A stretch of DNA of 64,000 nt from Paenibacillus radicibacter (GCF_024721995.1 NZ_JANQBC010000003.1:434001-498000), one strand, 5' to 3'; positions 26,075-35,153 are shown, numbered from the stretch's first letter. The notes: generated by a model not told the origin, from the letters alone. Program-made: numbers and translations.

Positions 26075-27166
26075 ATGTTTAAGAACCGTCACTTTAAAGT
26101 CATAATGGAAGTCCAACAGCAGATGCTGTTATCTAACTTCGATTTGAAATTGTTTATGCAGACGATCTGCGATCGGATGTGCCTATTAACCGATGCCGAC
26201 GGTTCTACTATCGAGATGCTGGCGGGAGATGAAATGGTTTATGCCGCCGTCAGCGGCACCTTACAACCTCATCTGGGAATTCGTTTAAATAAGAATGGAA
26301 GTTTGTCCGGTTTGTGCGTAACGGAGAAGGAAATCTTATATTCCCCAGATACGCAAGCGGATGATCGCGTCAACAAGGAAGCGACTAAGAAAGTCGGCGC
26401 GCGGTGCATGGTCTGCGTCCCTCTATTTGAATCTAATAACGCCGTCGGCGTGTTGAAAGTCATCTCCGACCGTCCCGATGCTTTTTCCAGTCGCGATATC
26501 GAGACCTTACAGTTGTTATCACTCGCCTTAGGCTCCGAGCTAGGCAAGCAAATCAACTACGATGATAAAATTCGAATTCTGAACGATTATGAGCAACTAC
26601 TCGTTCAATTAAGAGCCGAAATTGTAAGACGCGAGAAATTAGAGAGCGAGCTTATTCAATTAACAGAGCGAGACATTTTGACGGGACTCCTAAATCGTAG
26701 AGGATTTAGTGAGCGAATCCAAGACTGGATTAAACGTGCTAATCGAGAAGAAGGTTTATTCGGGGTGTTCTACCTTGATTTAAATAAATTCAAACACTGC
26801 AACGATACTTATGGACATGAAATCGGTGATCTTGTGCTTGTAGAATTCGCGAATCGCATCAGGAATGCGGTTAGCCAATCCGATTTAATTGCACGCGTAG
26901 GTGGCGATGAGTTCGTAGTGGCGGCATGGCTTGAGAACGACTACGACAGCTTGATACATGTTGCCACGCGTTTAATCGAGCAACTAGAGTTGCCAATGAC
27001 CATTAAGGAGCTTCAACTTTTGATGTCTACCAGCGTCGGTTGTACACTATGGGCACAGGGCATGACGGAGCTCGAACTCATACGTGCAGCGGACCAATCG
27101 ATGTATCTCGCCAAATCCAATGGCACTAACCGGATTGCGGTTAATGGCGAGCTCTTGAACTTATAA
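26075..27166 (+). CDS. GAF-GGDEF diguanylate cyclase
   Basis: 363 residues without a membrane segment. An N-terminal GAF domain (about 10-160) is followed by a coiled-coil linker (about 165-195) and a GGDEF domain (about 200-360). The active-site sequence is RVGGDEFVVA, intact GGDEF, with the upstream GLLNRRGF and YLDLNKFKHCNDTYGH nucleotide/metal segments. It should make c-di-GMP from two GTP in the cytoplasm; no RxxD inhibitory site is obvious five residues before GGDEF. A PilZ c-di-GMP receptor is encoded at 51973. The GAF ligand is unknown. Confidence 0.93.
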   Translation: MFKNRHFKVIMEVQQQMLLSNFDLKLFMQTICDRMCLLTDADGSTIEMLAGDEMVYAAVSGTLQPHLGIRLNKNGSLSGLCVTEKEILYSPDTQADDRVNKEATKKVGARCMVCVPLFESNNAVGVLKVISDRPDAFSSRDIETLQLLSLALGSELGKQINYDDKIRILNDYEQLLVQLRAEIVRREKLESELIQLTERDILTGLLNRRGFSERIQDWIKRANREEGLFGVFYLDLNKFKHCNDTYGHEIGDLVLVEFANRIRNAVSQSDLIARVGGDEFVVAAWLENDYDSLIHVATRLIEQLELPMTIKELQLLMSTSVGCTLWAQGMTELELIRAADQSMYLAKSNGTNRIAVNGELLNL

Positions 27167-27180
27167 CTGCACGACTTATC

Positions 27181-27222
27181 GCCCACATTAGCAATGAAAG
27201 AATGCTTATGCGGGCATTTTTC
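27181..27222 (+). terminator. Terminator after the GGDEF gene
   Basis: GCCCACAT...ATGCGGGC hairpin followed by ATTTTTC. The flanking ACTTATCGCCC and the inner TTAGCAATGAAA match the terminator at 22051-22091. Confidence 0.8.
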
Positions 27223-27249
27223 GTTGTGTATGATACTTCAGGTTTAGTT

Positions 27250-27870
27250 TTAAATGACCTTTTCTACAAATTTTAATATCGATTCTATAATAATATCTGG
27301 TCGATCAAGATGTATCGAATGGCTTGCTTCTTGTACAAATAACAACTCACTATGATTGGATAGATTTAGCTGGTCTATAATAAGCTCTTGCCATTTTTCC
27401 TCAAGTAATCTTATCTCCCTCTCTGGTAAACCATCTTCAATCCCTAATTGGATGTTAAATTCTTTGTCACGACCAATAACGAATAATGGTGTATTGGGGA
27501 ATCTCCCTAGCTTTTTAATTATTTCAGCATCTCTTTGCCAATTGTTGATCTCTGAATACATTGCCTTATATATGGACGGTTTTAACTGAAAGTCAATTAA
27601 ACGTTGTCGTATGTAATTGGGAAAATGCTTACTTTTTTCTGTGAAAATAGGATTTATTACTTTTCTAATTTCTTCTTGAGACAGTAATGAATAATCTTTG
27701 CATTTATCCAACCATGCCTTATCATCGGATTCTGCATTTAAGATCGCTAAATCTAACTCATCTAAAACCTTCAGATCTTCTGAAGTGGAGTCAACCAATA
27801 CTAGTCCTGCAACCATGCTAGGGAATAGTTTAACAAAATGCTGCGCACATATTGATTAATATCGCTCATC
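27250..27870 (-). pseudogene. Alpha/beta hydrolase, 5'-truncated and frameshifted
   Basis: Only the C-terminal half of an alpha/beta hydrolase remains: MVAGLVLVDSTSEDLKV begins the sequence normally found after the nucleophile elbow, and catalytic-His wording is QEASHSIHLDRPD. The nucleophile GxSxGG region is absent. Just upstream the minus-strand frame reads QHFVKLFPS before MVAGL, but the preceding family-like QYVR lies in a different frame, so an indel occurs near 27860. Earlier sequence shows no continuation. I conclude it is a decaying gene; Met 27816 is an internal start only. Confidence 0.7.
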
Positions 27871-27974
27871 CCTTTTTATTATTTTTGAAAATAGACTGAT
27901 AATACCTATATTTCCTATTATATCCTAAACAACCCAGAGCTTCACACATCAAAATTTCCACTATCATCAATAAT

Positions 27975-27999
27975 AAAAAGCCATCGATATTCATCGATG
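27975..27999 (-). terminator. Terminator after cwlJ
   Basis: CATCGAT and ATCGATG form a 7-bp stem with a 4-nt loop; on the minus strand GCTTTTTATT follows. About 50 bp after the cwlJ stop. Confidence 0.6.
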
Positions 28000-28047
28000 A
28001 CCCTTCTGGTGAATTCAACTATCGTTCCCGTCCGTAACAAGCTTCCT

Positions 28048-28491
28048 TTAATACAATCCATATACTTCTTCACATTCTTTAGCGGTCGGTTCATAAAAAC
28101 AATGCTTCTTCCATCGTCCTGCGAACGGCTGATTGTACCAAGTTGGCGGACATGGTCCAGGATTTTCGAAACTCCCTGGACGGAAATACCATAGGGAGAA
28201 TTTGCTTGGCCAATCTCGCTCCCCGTCCACAACCCGCTTTGCCAGACGGCGTTCCCTTTCTCTTGCATTTTGATAGTACAAGCCATGGTGCAACGCTTCG
28301 AACGCATGCGGCTGGTTGATCATTTGGGGAATCGTTCGGATATCTTTAAAATCAGAGCAATTCGCCCTTATTCGGTTAATGCCAACATTCCCAACAAGGA
28401 GCATGCCCTTCTCACCTTCGGTCTCAGCTTCAGCTCGAAGCAACCTTGCCAACATATCAATATCCTTTTTCCTGGATTTCACGACTGCCAT
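28048..28491 (-). CDS. cwlJ: Cell wall hydrolase CwlJ (spore cortex lysis)
   Basis: 147 residues of the Hydrolase_2 (SleB-like) catalytic domain alone, without a signal peptide or a peptidoglycan-binding domain, which distinguishes CwlJ from SleB. Diagnostic segments: MLARLLRAEAETEGEKGMLL (catalytic Glu region), GNVGINRIRANCSDF, HAFEALHHG, PSKFSLWYFRPG. CwlJ degrades cortex peptidoglycan during germination and is triggered by Ca-DPA; in B. subtilis it needs GerQ, which is not found in this window. The start ATG 28491 follows AGAGGTG; upstream Met codons are not in the family pattern. Confidence 0.93.
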   Translation of the reverse strand: MAVVKSRKKDIDMLARLLRAEAETEGEKGMLLVGNVGINRIRANCSDFKDIRTIPQMINQPHAFEALHHGLYYQNARERERRLAKRVVDGERDWPSKFSLWYFRPGSFENPGPCPPTWYNQPFAGRWKKHCFYEPTAKECEEVYGLY

Positions 28492-28669
28492 TGGCTCACC
28501 TCTTTTGACTTTTAAGCTCATCATATTGCAGGTGAAGTGGTTGTGTGTCTTGATAACAAAATGCAGGATATCCTGACTGGACACCCTGCAAAATGGAAGT
28601 CACCACAACAAACCATTTATACAGGAGAACCCAACAAGAGCTGCCTTACAGGTAGAATGATCTTGTTAT

Positions 28670-28720
28670 TGTCAAAAATAAAGACGTGTGAGGCATATAC
28701 ACCCACACGCCAACGTCTTT
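28670..28720 (-). terminator. Terminator after the SLH protein gene
   Basis: AAAGACG and CGTCTTT arms with an inner GTGTG/CACAC stem; on the minus strand TATTTTTG follows. It begins directly after the SLH gene stop. Confidence 0.75.
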
Positions 28721-28725
28721 ACTAT

Positions 28726-31329
28726 TTATTTTTTAAATAAGAATTTAAGACTTGGGTCTAATTCTAATACATGCATGATCATTGTAAGAGCTTCTCCTCG
28801 GGTAGCATTGGATTGTGGTGCAAAGTGATCGGTTGACTGACCATTTACGAGCCCCATAGAAGCAGCAGCCTTAATCTGCTCTTCATTCCAGATCTCATCT
28901 ATATCTTTGAAAATATCCTGGCTAGGCGCTGTCTTGAGAACTACTAATTTAGAAATAATTGAAATTATTTCAGCTCTAGTGATTGGACTGTCAGGTTTAA
29001 ATGTCCCATCTTCGTATCCTGAGATAATGCCATTAGAGGACAATGCGGTAACTGCTTCTTCAGACCAATGGCCTTTAACATCCAATAATTCAGTATAAGC
29101 AGCGCTACTTAGTCCAAACACTCTATAAATAATAGCAGCAAACTCTCCTCGCGTTATACTGTCATTAGGCCGAAATGTTCCATCCTCGTATCCTTTTACA
29201 ACTCCAAGTTTAGTAAATAACTTAACCGTATTAGCTGCCCAGTGGGAGTCCGTGTCATTAAAGTGTATAGCCGCCGCCTTGCTGTCTTCTAATTTCTTAG
29301 TGATTTCTGAGACAGCCTTTGCCCATTTAACAACTGGGGTGAAGATTAGAGAATTATCCGCTGGGGACTCTAATACAGTAATCACTTTACTACCCCGAAC
29401 TTGAGTTCCATCTGTCGATGAAGCGACTACGGTTACAGTCCCATTCGCAACACCTGTTAACAAACCAGAAGAACTAATTGTCGCCATGCCCGTACCTGGA
29501 TTTACAGTCCAAACCACGTGGCTATTAGTCGCCGTATTGGGCAGAACTGATGCAACTAAGCTAAGCGTACTCCCCTTGTAAACCGAATTGGACGATGAAT
29601 TCACACTCACACTCGTTACTGGGATAGTAGTAATGTTGTCGTTAAAATAATTATTGTCGATGAAGCTGCTCGGATTCGTAATAGTAAGATTAACATAATC
29701 AATAATAGCTGGATTACCTGAATACTTAGCTTGTACTTTTACAGTACCTGACTGCAGAGCTGTGATTACCCCATTATGAATGGAAACTTTAGAAGGATCA
29801 TTAGCCGCCCAAGTAATTTGAGAAGTAATATCTTGTGTAGTCGTATCACTCATAGTAGCAGTAGCTACTACGGTAAAAGTATCCCCAACCCGCATTGTTC
29901 CAGTATGTTTGTCTAAAGACATAGAAGTTACTGTTGCAATTGGAGGGATGATTGCAAGCGTCTTAAAGTTTACCTCACTTCCATAGCTTGTGCCTACGCT
30001 GTTCGTTGCAAATGCGCGGACGTAATAGGTCGTTCCTGCTGTAAGTCCGGAAAGATTCGTTGTGTAGCTCCCGGTCGTGCCAGCAACACCAATCTTCATA
30101 TCCGCTATTGTCGGATTACTGCTCGTAGAGTAAACAATCCCACGTTCGGTTACTGCCGCACCACCATCACTGGTTACACTCCCGCCTACCTCTACTGAGG
30201 TTGAAGTAACACTTGTTACCGGATTCGTTGTTATCGTTGCTAAGCTGTTTGGCAACCTTGTCGTAAAGCTTACATTATCCCCGTAGCTTGTCCCTACGCT
30301 GTTTGTCGCATATGCGCGGACGTAATAGGTAGTTGCTGCTGTAAGTCCAGTCAGATTCACTGTGTAGCTCCCGGTCGTGCCGGTACTAATTTTCTTTGTG
30401 CTTGCTGTTGTTGGATTACTGCTCGTTGAATACACAATTCCACGTTCAGTTATCACCGTACCACCATCACTGGTTACACTCCCGCCAACCTCTGCTGAGG
30501 TTGAAGTAACACTTGTTACCAGATTCGTTAATACCCTTGCTACGTTATATAGCAACGGTGTCGTAAAGCTTACCTCATTTCCATAGCTTGTGCCTACGCT
30601 GTTCGTTGCATATGCGCGGACGTAATAAGTCGTTCCTGGTGTAAGAACAAGCATTGTCGTCGCTGTGTAGCTCCCGGTTGTGCCAGCAAAGATTGTTTTT
30701 AAAATAAATGTTGTTTTTGTTGGATTGCTGCTCGTAGATAACACAATTCCGCGTTCGGTTATCACCGTACCGCCATCACTGGTTACATTCCCTCCTACGA
30801 CTGCTGAGGTTGAGGTAACATTTGTTACCGCATTCGTTGATACCACCGCATAACGAGCATCGATGAGCAGCCCTGTCGTACTGCCTACTCCATTTAATGT
30901 TAAATTGGCATCCGTATTTTGGGCATCTCTAATCGTACCTCCATTGAGAACTAATGGCCTGATGGCTATACCGTCCAAGTCAAAATCACCCTGTTGAATC
31001 GTGTAACGAAATGTCAGCACGCTGGTTCCTGAGCCAGAGGTGTAAGCGGCTCCAACCTGTTTGCTTCCGATTGTGAGACCAATAGCTGGCGTACCACCCG
31101 TAGTATCCACATTAACTGGCTGATCAAAATTAACCGCAAAGACGAGAGCACTCCCTACCCCATAGGTCCCATTCGCTGGCACGCTTACTGAACTAATATA
31201 CGGAGTGCCTGCAGCCAATGCTGTCGGAACTAACGGATAGCTAAATAAGCTGAATACAATAGAAATACTAAGCATTACCGCTAACATTTTGGCGTACTTA
31301 TTCTTAATCTGTTTATACAATTCATTCAC
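28726..31329 (-). CDS. S-layer-homology surface protein with tandem FN3-like repeats
   Basis: 867 residues. A signal peptide (about 1-40, ending ALAA) is followed by an Ig-like segment (about 45-155), three tandem ~98-residue FN3-like repeats (about 160-460) with recurring TSTSAEVGGSVTSDGG and TYYVRAYATNSVGTSYG, two Big_2-like domains (about 465-655) and three SLH domains (about 685-867; HFNDTDSHWAANTVKLF, FRPNDSITRGEFAAII). The SLH domains should bind secondary cell-wall polymer, presenting the rest outside the cell. No catalytic domain is visible, so it is a probable adhesin or structural surface protein. Confidence 0.93.
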   Translation of the reverse strand: MNELYKQIKNKYAKMLAVMLSISIVFSLFSYPLVPTALAAGTPYISSVSVPANGTYGVGSALVFAVNFDQPVNVDTTGGTPAIGLTIGSKQVGAAYTSGSGTSVLTFRYTIQQGDFDLDGIAIRPLVLNGGTIRDAQNTDANLTLNGVGSTTGLLIDARYAVVSTNAVTNVTSTSAVVGGNVTSDGGTVITERGIVLSTSSNPTKTTFILKTIFAGTTGSYTATTMLVLTPGTTYYVRAYATNSVGTSYGNEVSFTTPLLYNVARVLTNLVTSVTSTSAEVGGSVTSDGGTVITERGIVYSTSSNPTTASTKKISTGTTGSYTVNLTGLTAATTYYVRAYATNSVGTSYGDNVSFTTRLPNSLATITTNPVTSVTSTSVEVGGSVTSDGGAAVTERGIVYSTSSNPTIADMKIGVAGTTGSYTTNLSGLTAGTTYYVRAFATNSVGTSYGSEVNFKTLAIIPPIATVTSMSLDKHTGTMRVGDTFTVVATATMSDTTTQDITSQITWAANDPSKVSIHNGVITALQSGTVKVQAKYSGNPAIIDYVNLTITNPSSFIDNNYFNDNITTIPVTSVSVNSSSNSVYKGSTLSLVASVLPNTATNSHVVWTVNPGTGMATISSSGLLTGVANGTVTVVASSTDGTQVRGSKVITVLESPADNSLIFTPVVKWAKAVSEITKKLEDSKAAAIHFNDTDSHWAANTVKLFTKLGVVKGYEDGTFRPNDSITRGEFAAIIYRVFGLSSAAYTELLDVKGHWSEEAVTALSSNGIISGYEDGTFKPDSPITRAEIISIISKLVVLKTAPSQDIFKDIDEIWNEEQIKAAASMGLVNGQSTDHFAPQSNATRGEALTMIMHVLELDPSLKFLFKK
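29960..30840 (-). repeat. Three tandem ~295-bp coding repeats in the SLH gene
   Basis: Unit boundaries recur at about 29955, 30245 and 30545. Strings such as GCGCGGACGTAATA and CACCATCACTGGTTAC recur in each unit, and the translated units differ at few positions. The DNA similarity suggests recent duplication or gene conversion, and copy number may vary between strains. Confidence 0.8.
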
Positions 31330-31639
31330 CTCTACCTTAGATGTTCATTGAAACAAGCCATCTCTCATCTAAATATGAAAATTCTGATATTTTCTTCGAT
31401 TAAACTATTATAAATAATAAAATTTTTGTGAGATAGTGACTGTTGTCATTTTTTTATCATATGACAAGAGCTGAGAGTTTCACCTGGTTAACCGTATGCG
31501 AACCAAATTGGTTGATTGGCGCTACTACGGATGGTTCCTGTACTTAGCTATAACGACAAAGAGCCATCCTTATACGGATGACCCCCCCTTTTAATCTTAC
31601 TCTATTCAACTATCATTTTTGAGAAAATTGGTCAATAAT
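31330..31639. other. Intergenic region with an inverted repeat
   Basis: No gene was found in these 310 bases. TTGTCAT at 31443-31449 and ATGACAA at 31461-31467 form a perfect 7-bp inverted repeat upstream of the SLH gene, possibly an operator. A CATCC/GGATG hairpin near 31568-31582 before CCCCCCCTTTT is a weak plus-strand terminator-like structure. Confidence 0.35.
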
Positions 31640-33379
31640 TTAAAGCAACTTAATCAGCTCTTCTAGCTCATCAACCAAACCTTTTGCAGATTCAAAATCC
31701 GTATCTTTTAAAGCCAATTCAATTTTCATCTCAACTGACTTTTTGTTTTGTTCATTTTCTAGATAGTTTTTATCAAAATGACTCGCATAAATCTTCTGTT
31801 TAAACTTTTTCATACGCATGGTTCTAATCTTCTTATCGTCAATGATTAGAACATAATCCATCCCATTTACAACCGAATAGAAATCATGCGAAATCATGAT
31901 GATCGCACCTTTATAGTCTTGAATGGCTTTCTCCAGTGCGATTTGTGTATACGTGTCCAAATGGCTTGTCGGTTCATCTAGAAGTAATACGTCGGCTTTA
32001 CTGGTAGCAACTTTAGCCAATTGCAGCAGATTCTTTTCCCCGCCAGATAAAGATCCTATCTTCTGATTAACGATTTCACCTTCAAAGCCATAGTTGGAAA
32101 GATGCGACCTAGCCTCATCATATGTTTTAACTCCAGCATCCATGAATTCTTCAAGTATGGTATTCGAATCATTCAGCACTTCACCTTGATTCTGAGATAA
32201 ATAAGCCACTTTAGCATCGGCATTGATTTGAATGGAATCATTATTATTTTTAAAAATATCTCGAAGTAACGTCGTTTTCCCCGTACCGTTCGGACCAATA
32301 ATCGCTACTTTATCCGTAGATTTAATCTCAAAGTTAACATCGTCTAACAGCAACTCATCAAAGGAAACACTGTAATTACTAACATTCACAACAGTGGTGT
32401 CTTCCATTTCTTTTTCCATATCAAAGCTGATAGTCGGTTGCTTAATCTCAACGAATGGCGCTTTAATTCTGCGCGCTTCCAATCTCTCTTGAAACCTAAC
32501 TCTAGCTTTTAACGCTCTGCCTCTAGAGGCTTCCGAATTATACGTTGCAACCGCTCTAAGATTATCGATAACGCTATCGTATCTCTCAATTTCTTCTTGT
32601 TCAGCGACTGCGATTTCTTGCATCTCAATTTTTGTCTGAAGTAATGAGAAATTATAATCAATATATCGCCCATCAAACTCTTGGAGCTCCTTGTTCTCAA
32701 GGTGAATAATTTTGTTGAAACAATGGTTTAATAGGTAGCGATTGTGCGTAACAACCAGCAGAATTCCTTTGTGCGAATTAATAAGATTCTTAAGCGCATT
32801 TAGATTTTCAAAGTCTAGGAATACGTCCGGTTCGTCCATAATCATGACGTCTGGACTACTCAACATTTCCTTCATCACTTGAATAAGCTTGAATTCCCCG
32901 CCGCTCAGAGCCGATACCTTAAGATCTTTAAGCTTTGTTAAATTTGCTAGATTTAGTTTCTTATTGATGTTGCTTTCATAATCAGCCCCGCCGATCGCAT
33001 CAAATGCATCTAAAGCAACTTGATACTTTTCCAATAGCGACTCAATGTCCGATGATGTTTCCATCTCCGTACAAATTGCTGTTATTTCATTCTCTATCTT
33101 AATAAAATGTTCCCCTATATATTCAAAAACAGTTGTTTCACTCGTGTTGTCTAGTTGAGAGAATTGACTGACATACCCAATTTTGCAAGTCGGGTCTATT
33201 TCAAGCTTACCCTCGAACAAATATTTTTCAGGATCCATCAATATATCTATTAATGTACTTTTCCCATTACCACTTGTTCCGATAAAAGCACAATGTTGTG
33301 CCTCTTCAAGCGTAAATGAAATGTTAGTATATAATTCTTTTTGCGGGAATGAGAAGGATAAGTTATCAACTTTTATCAT
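31640..33379 (-). CDS. ABC-F family ATPase
   Basis: 579 residues containing two ABC ATPase domains on one chain and no membrane segment. First domain: Walker A IGTSGNGKSTL, signature LSGGEFKLIQV, Walker B VMIMDEPDVFLDF. Second: Walker A IGPNGTGKTTL, signature LSGGEKNLLQLAKV, Walker B VLLLDEPTSHLD. The linker between (about 250-310) is the basic, helical region that reaches into the ribosome in ABC-F factors. ABC-F members act on ribosomes, either as antibiotic-resistance factors or translation factors. The ribosome-binding site is AAAGGAAGG. Target drugs cannot be inferred. Confidence 0.93.
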   Translation of the reverse strand: MIKVDNLSFSFPQKELYTNISFTLEEAQHCAFIGTSGNGKSTLIDILMDPEKYLFEGKLEIDPTCKIGYVSQFSQLDNTSETTVFEYIGEHFIKIENEITAICTEMETSSDIESLLEKYQVALDAFDAIGGADYESNINKKLNLANLTKLKDLKVSALSGGEFKLIQVMKEMLSSPDVMIMDEPDVFLDFENLNALKNLINSHKGILLVVTHNRYLLNHCFNKIIHLENKELQEFDGRYIDYNFSLLQTKIEMQEIAVAEQEEIERYDSVIDNLRAVATYNSEASRGRALKARVRFQERLEARRIKAPFVEIKQPTISFDMEKEMEDTTVVNVSNYSVSFDELLLDDVNFEIKSTDKVAIIGPNGTGKTTLLRDIFKNNNDSIQINADAKVAYLSQNQGEVLNDSNTILEEFMDAGVKTYDEARSHLSNYGFEGEIVNQKIGSLSGGEKNLLQLAKVATSKADVLLLDEPTSHLDTYTQIALEKAIQDYKGAIIMISHDFYSVVNGMDYVLIIDDKKIRTMRMKKFKQKIYASHFDKNYLENEQNKKSVEMKIELALKDTDFESAKGLVDELEELIKLL

Positions 33380-33704
33380 CGTATTACCTTCCTTTATAAC
33401 TAAATTAGGGACTATTATTAGGTGTACTGCAGAACATAGATTTTGAGTGTAACACTGTTTACAACCAACATCAATCTATTGGAAACCGGTCCCTTGAGGG
33501 TGAAAGTGCATTGCTTCTCCTGGCGAATAGCCTAACTATTCCATTTCATTCAAGTTGTACAATAATAACTTCTCGTTATTTCTGGTGCGGTTTGATTTGT
33601 AGTTTTTTTCAAAATGTGCGAATGACCACTCGTTTTGCCTATTCCATACAAAGGGGCTGACATACCCTTTAAATATACCTAATTAGGTAAGAGGAGGGGC
33701 TCAC
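33380..33704. other. Divergent intergenic region between ABC-F and S58 peptidase genes
   Basis: No gene was found here. An imperfect inverted repeat TGTAACACTGTTTACA lies at 33448-33463, and hairpin-prone sequence at 33480-33545 (GGTCCCTTGAGGG, CTCCTGG) may belong to a leader upstream of either gene. I could not match it to a known riboswitch or antibiotic attenuator. Confidence 0.3.
33676..33689. promoter_or_regulatory. 14-bp perfect palindrome before the S58 peptidase gene
   Basis: TACCTAATTAGGTA lies 3 bp ahead of the ribosome-binding site GAGGAGGGG. A repressor site or a 5' UTR hairpin; no regulator is encoded nearby, so its function is unresolved. Confidence 0.35.
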
Positions 33705-34961
33705 TTGCGTCATCCAAAGCAAATAAAAGGCGTCACAAATTTGAACGCTGCCATACAAGACCTGCGAAGAACCAAGACATCTTCACGACATCGCAAGACT
33801 AGGCTTGCTGTGAAAAACCTTCGATTATCTCCGTTTGACATACGTAAAACATACCGTATTTTATACAATGCAAATGCTTTTTATCGAAGAAAAGCCATTA
33901 AGAAAAATAGCTCAAAAGCCCTCTGCCTGCGGATTGGCCCTAGTACAGATCGCTTGATTGGAGAACATTCGTTAATCAAACTTAAAGGCGGACTGACAAA
34001 TGTCCCCGGCATTCTTGTTGGCCATGCGGAGGATAAAAACCATCGTACGGGTTGCACCGTGGTATTGTGCCCAAAAGGGGCTGTCCCCGGAGTAGATGTT
34101 CGAGGAGGATTTCCTGGAACGGTTCAAACTGATGCGATTCGCCCAGGTACAGCCACAGATGTTGTACAAGGAATTCTCCTCACTGGCGGCAGTAATTTCG
34201 GTCTTGCTGCGGCTGCAGGCGTAATGAACTGGCTTGCCGAACATGGTTACGGTGCTCAAACTGAGGCAGGACCACTTCCTAAGGTCCCAGGGGCAGTCAT
34301 CTTCGATCTGATTTATGCAAAAGGCTCCCGCAGACCGGATGCTGCGATGGGTTATGCCGCCAGCCAAGAGGCAAATTCCGGACCGGTAGCTGAAGGAAAT
34401 GTGGGGGCAGGTGCGGGGGCAACTGTAGGTAAAATTTACGGTCGGCCAATGAAAGGCGGCGTAGGGACTTCTGCATGGAAAATCCCTGGCGGACCTATTG
34501 TTGCGGCGCTAGCAGTAGTTAACGCAGTCGGAGATATTTGGAATCAGGATCATATCATTGCCGGGGCGCTAGAGCCCAATGGCAAATTCGTTAACCAGAC
34601 TCGTGCCATCTTGGAAGGTATCCCCCCTGGTCCTATCCAGGATCGGAATACGACAATCGTCGTAATCGCTACGACAGCTAAATTAACCAAGGCTGAAGCA
34701 GGACGTGTTGCAACTCTAGCTCATGATGGAATGGCTCGTGCCATCTCACCTGTACACATTCAAGCGGACGGCGATACAGTATTCTGCATTGCCACCGGTA
34801 CCGATACGAGCGGATTAATAGGGGATGCAGCCGTTACCGCAGTTGGCACCACCGCTGCGGTCGTACTGGAAGAAGCCATTGTGAGAGGAGTAAAAGCGGC
34901 AGAGAGGGAATTAATGAAACCACGCAATCAATCGCCAGAAGCGCATAGCCGAAAGCGTTAA
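33705..34961 (+). CDS. P1 (S58, DmpA-like) aminopeptidase with an N-terminal extension
   Basis: 418 residues. Residues ~95-418 form the P1/S58 DmpA fold: GGLTNVPGILVGHAEDKNH, VPGVDVRGGFPGT, LLTGGSNFGLAAAAGVM and the autocatalytic site in RNTTIVVIAT, where cleavage before Thr would release the N-terminal nucleophile. Known members are L-aminopeptidase/D-esterases. Residues 1-94 are an additional, highly basic segment (RRTKTSSRHRKTRLAVK) not seen in typical members, which start near GGLT. The only strong start is TTG 33705 after AGGAGGGG; TTG 33954 is a poorly supported alternative. The extension may be real or a misread upstream region. Confidence 0.85.
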   Translation: MRHPKQIKGVTNLNAAIQDLRRTKTSSRHRKTRLAVKNLRLSPFDIRKTYRILYNANAFYRRKAIKKNSSKALCLRIGPSTDRLIGEHSLIKLKGGLTNVPGILVGHAEDKNHRTGCTVVLCPKGAVPGVDVRGGFPGTVQTDAIRPGTATDVVQGILLTGGSNFGLAAAAGVMNWLAEHGYGAQTEAGPLPKVPGAVIFDLIYAKGSRRPDAAMGYAASQEANSGPVAEGNVGAGAGATVGKIYGRPMKGGVGTSAWKIPGGPIVAALAVVNAVGDIWNQDHIIAGALEPNGKFVNQTRAILEGIPPGPIQDRNTTIVVIATTAKLTKAEAGRVATLAHDGMARAISPVHIQADGDTVFCIATGTDTSGLIGDAAVTAVGTTAAVVLEEAIVRGVKAAERELMKPRNQSPEAHSRKR

Positions 34962-35110
34962 AGTTATTATTCTAAAAGACAATATTAGCTCAAAGGGTTC
35001 AATATCGTCTTCGACGAAACGGTAGAACACACGATATTTAGCCTAGTCCGAAAAACTTACCGAAACTTATGATAATGTTCCCCTTAATGACCATACCAAC
35101 GAAAAGACAA

Positions 35111-35137
35111 AGGAGCTTGCCGTAGCAGCTCCCTTTT
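35111..35137. terminator. Bidirectional terminator
   Basis: GGAGCT and AGCTCC arms around a 9-nt loop, with CTTTTG on the plus side and TTTGTC on the minus side, between converging genes. Confidence 0.6.
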
Positions 35138-35153
35138 GATTTTGCTTATTATA

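Noticed and set aside
27942-28307. 121-residue reading frame overlapping cwlJ
   Set aside because: It is in another frame of the cwlJ gene and its 3' region; the cwlJ frame is clearly the real one.
33480-33545. Riboswitch or antibiotic-leader before the ABC-F gene
   Set aside because: Hairpins can be drawn but no conserved core of a known class is present, so I do not call it.
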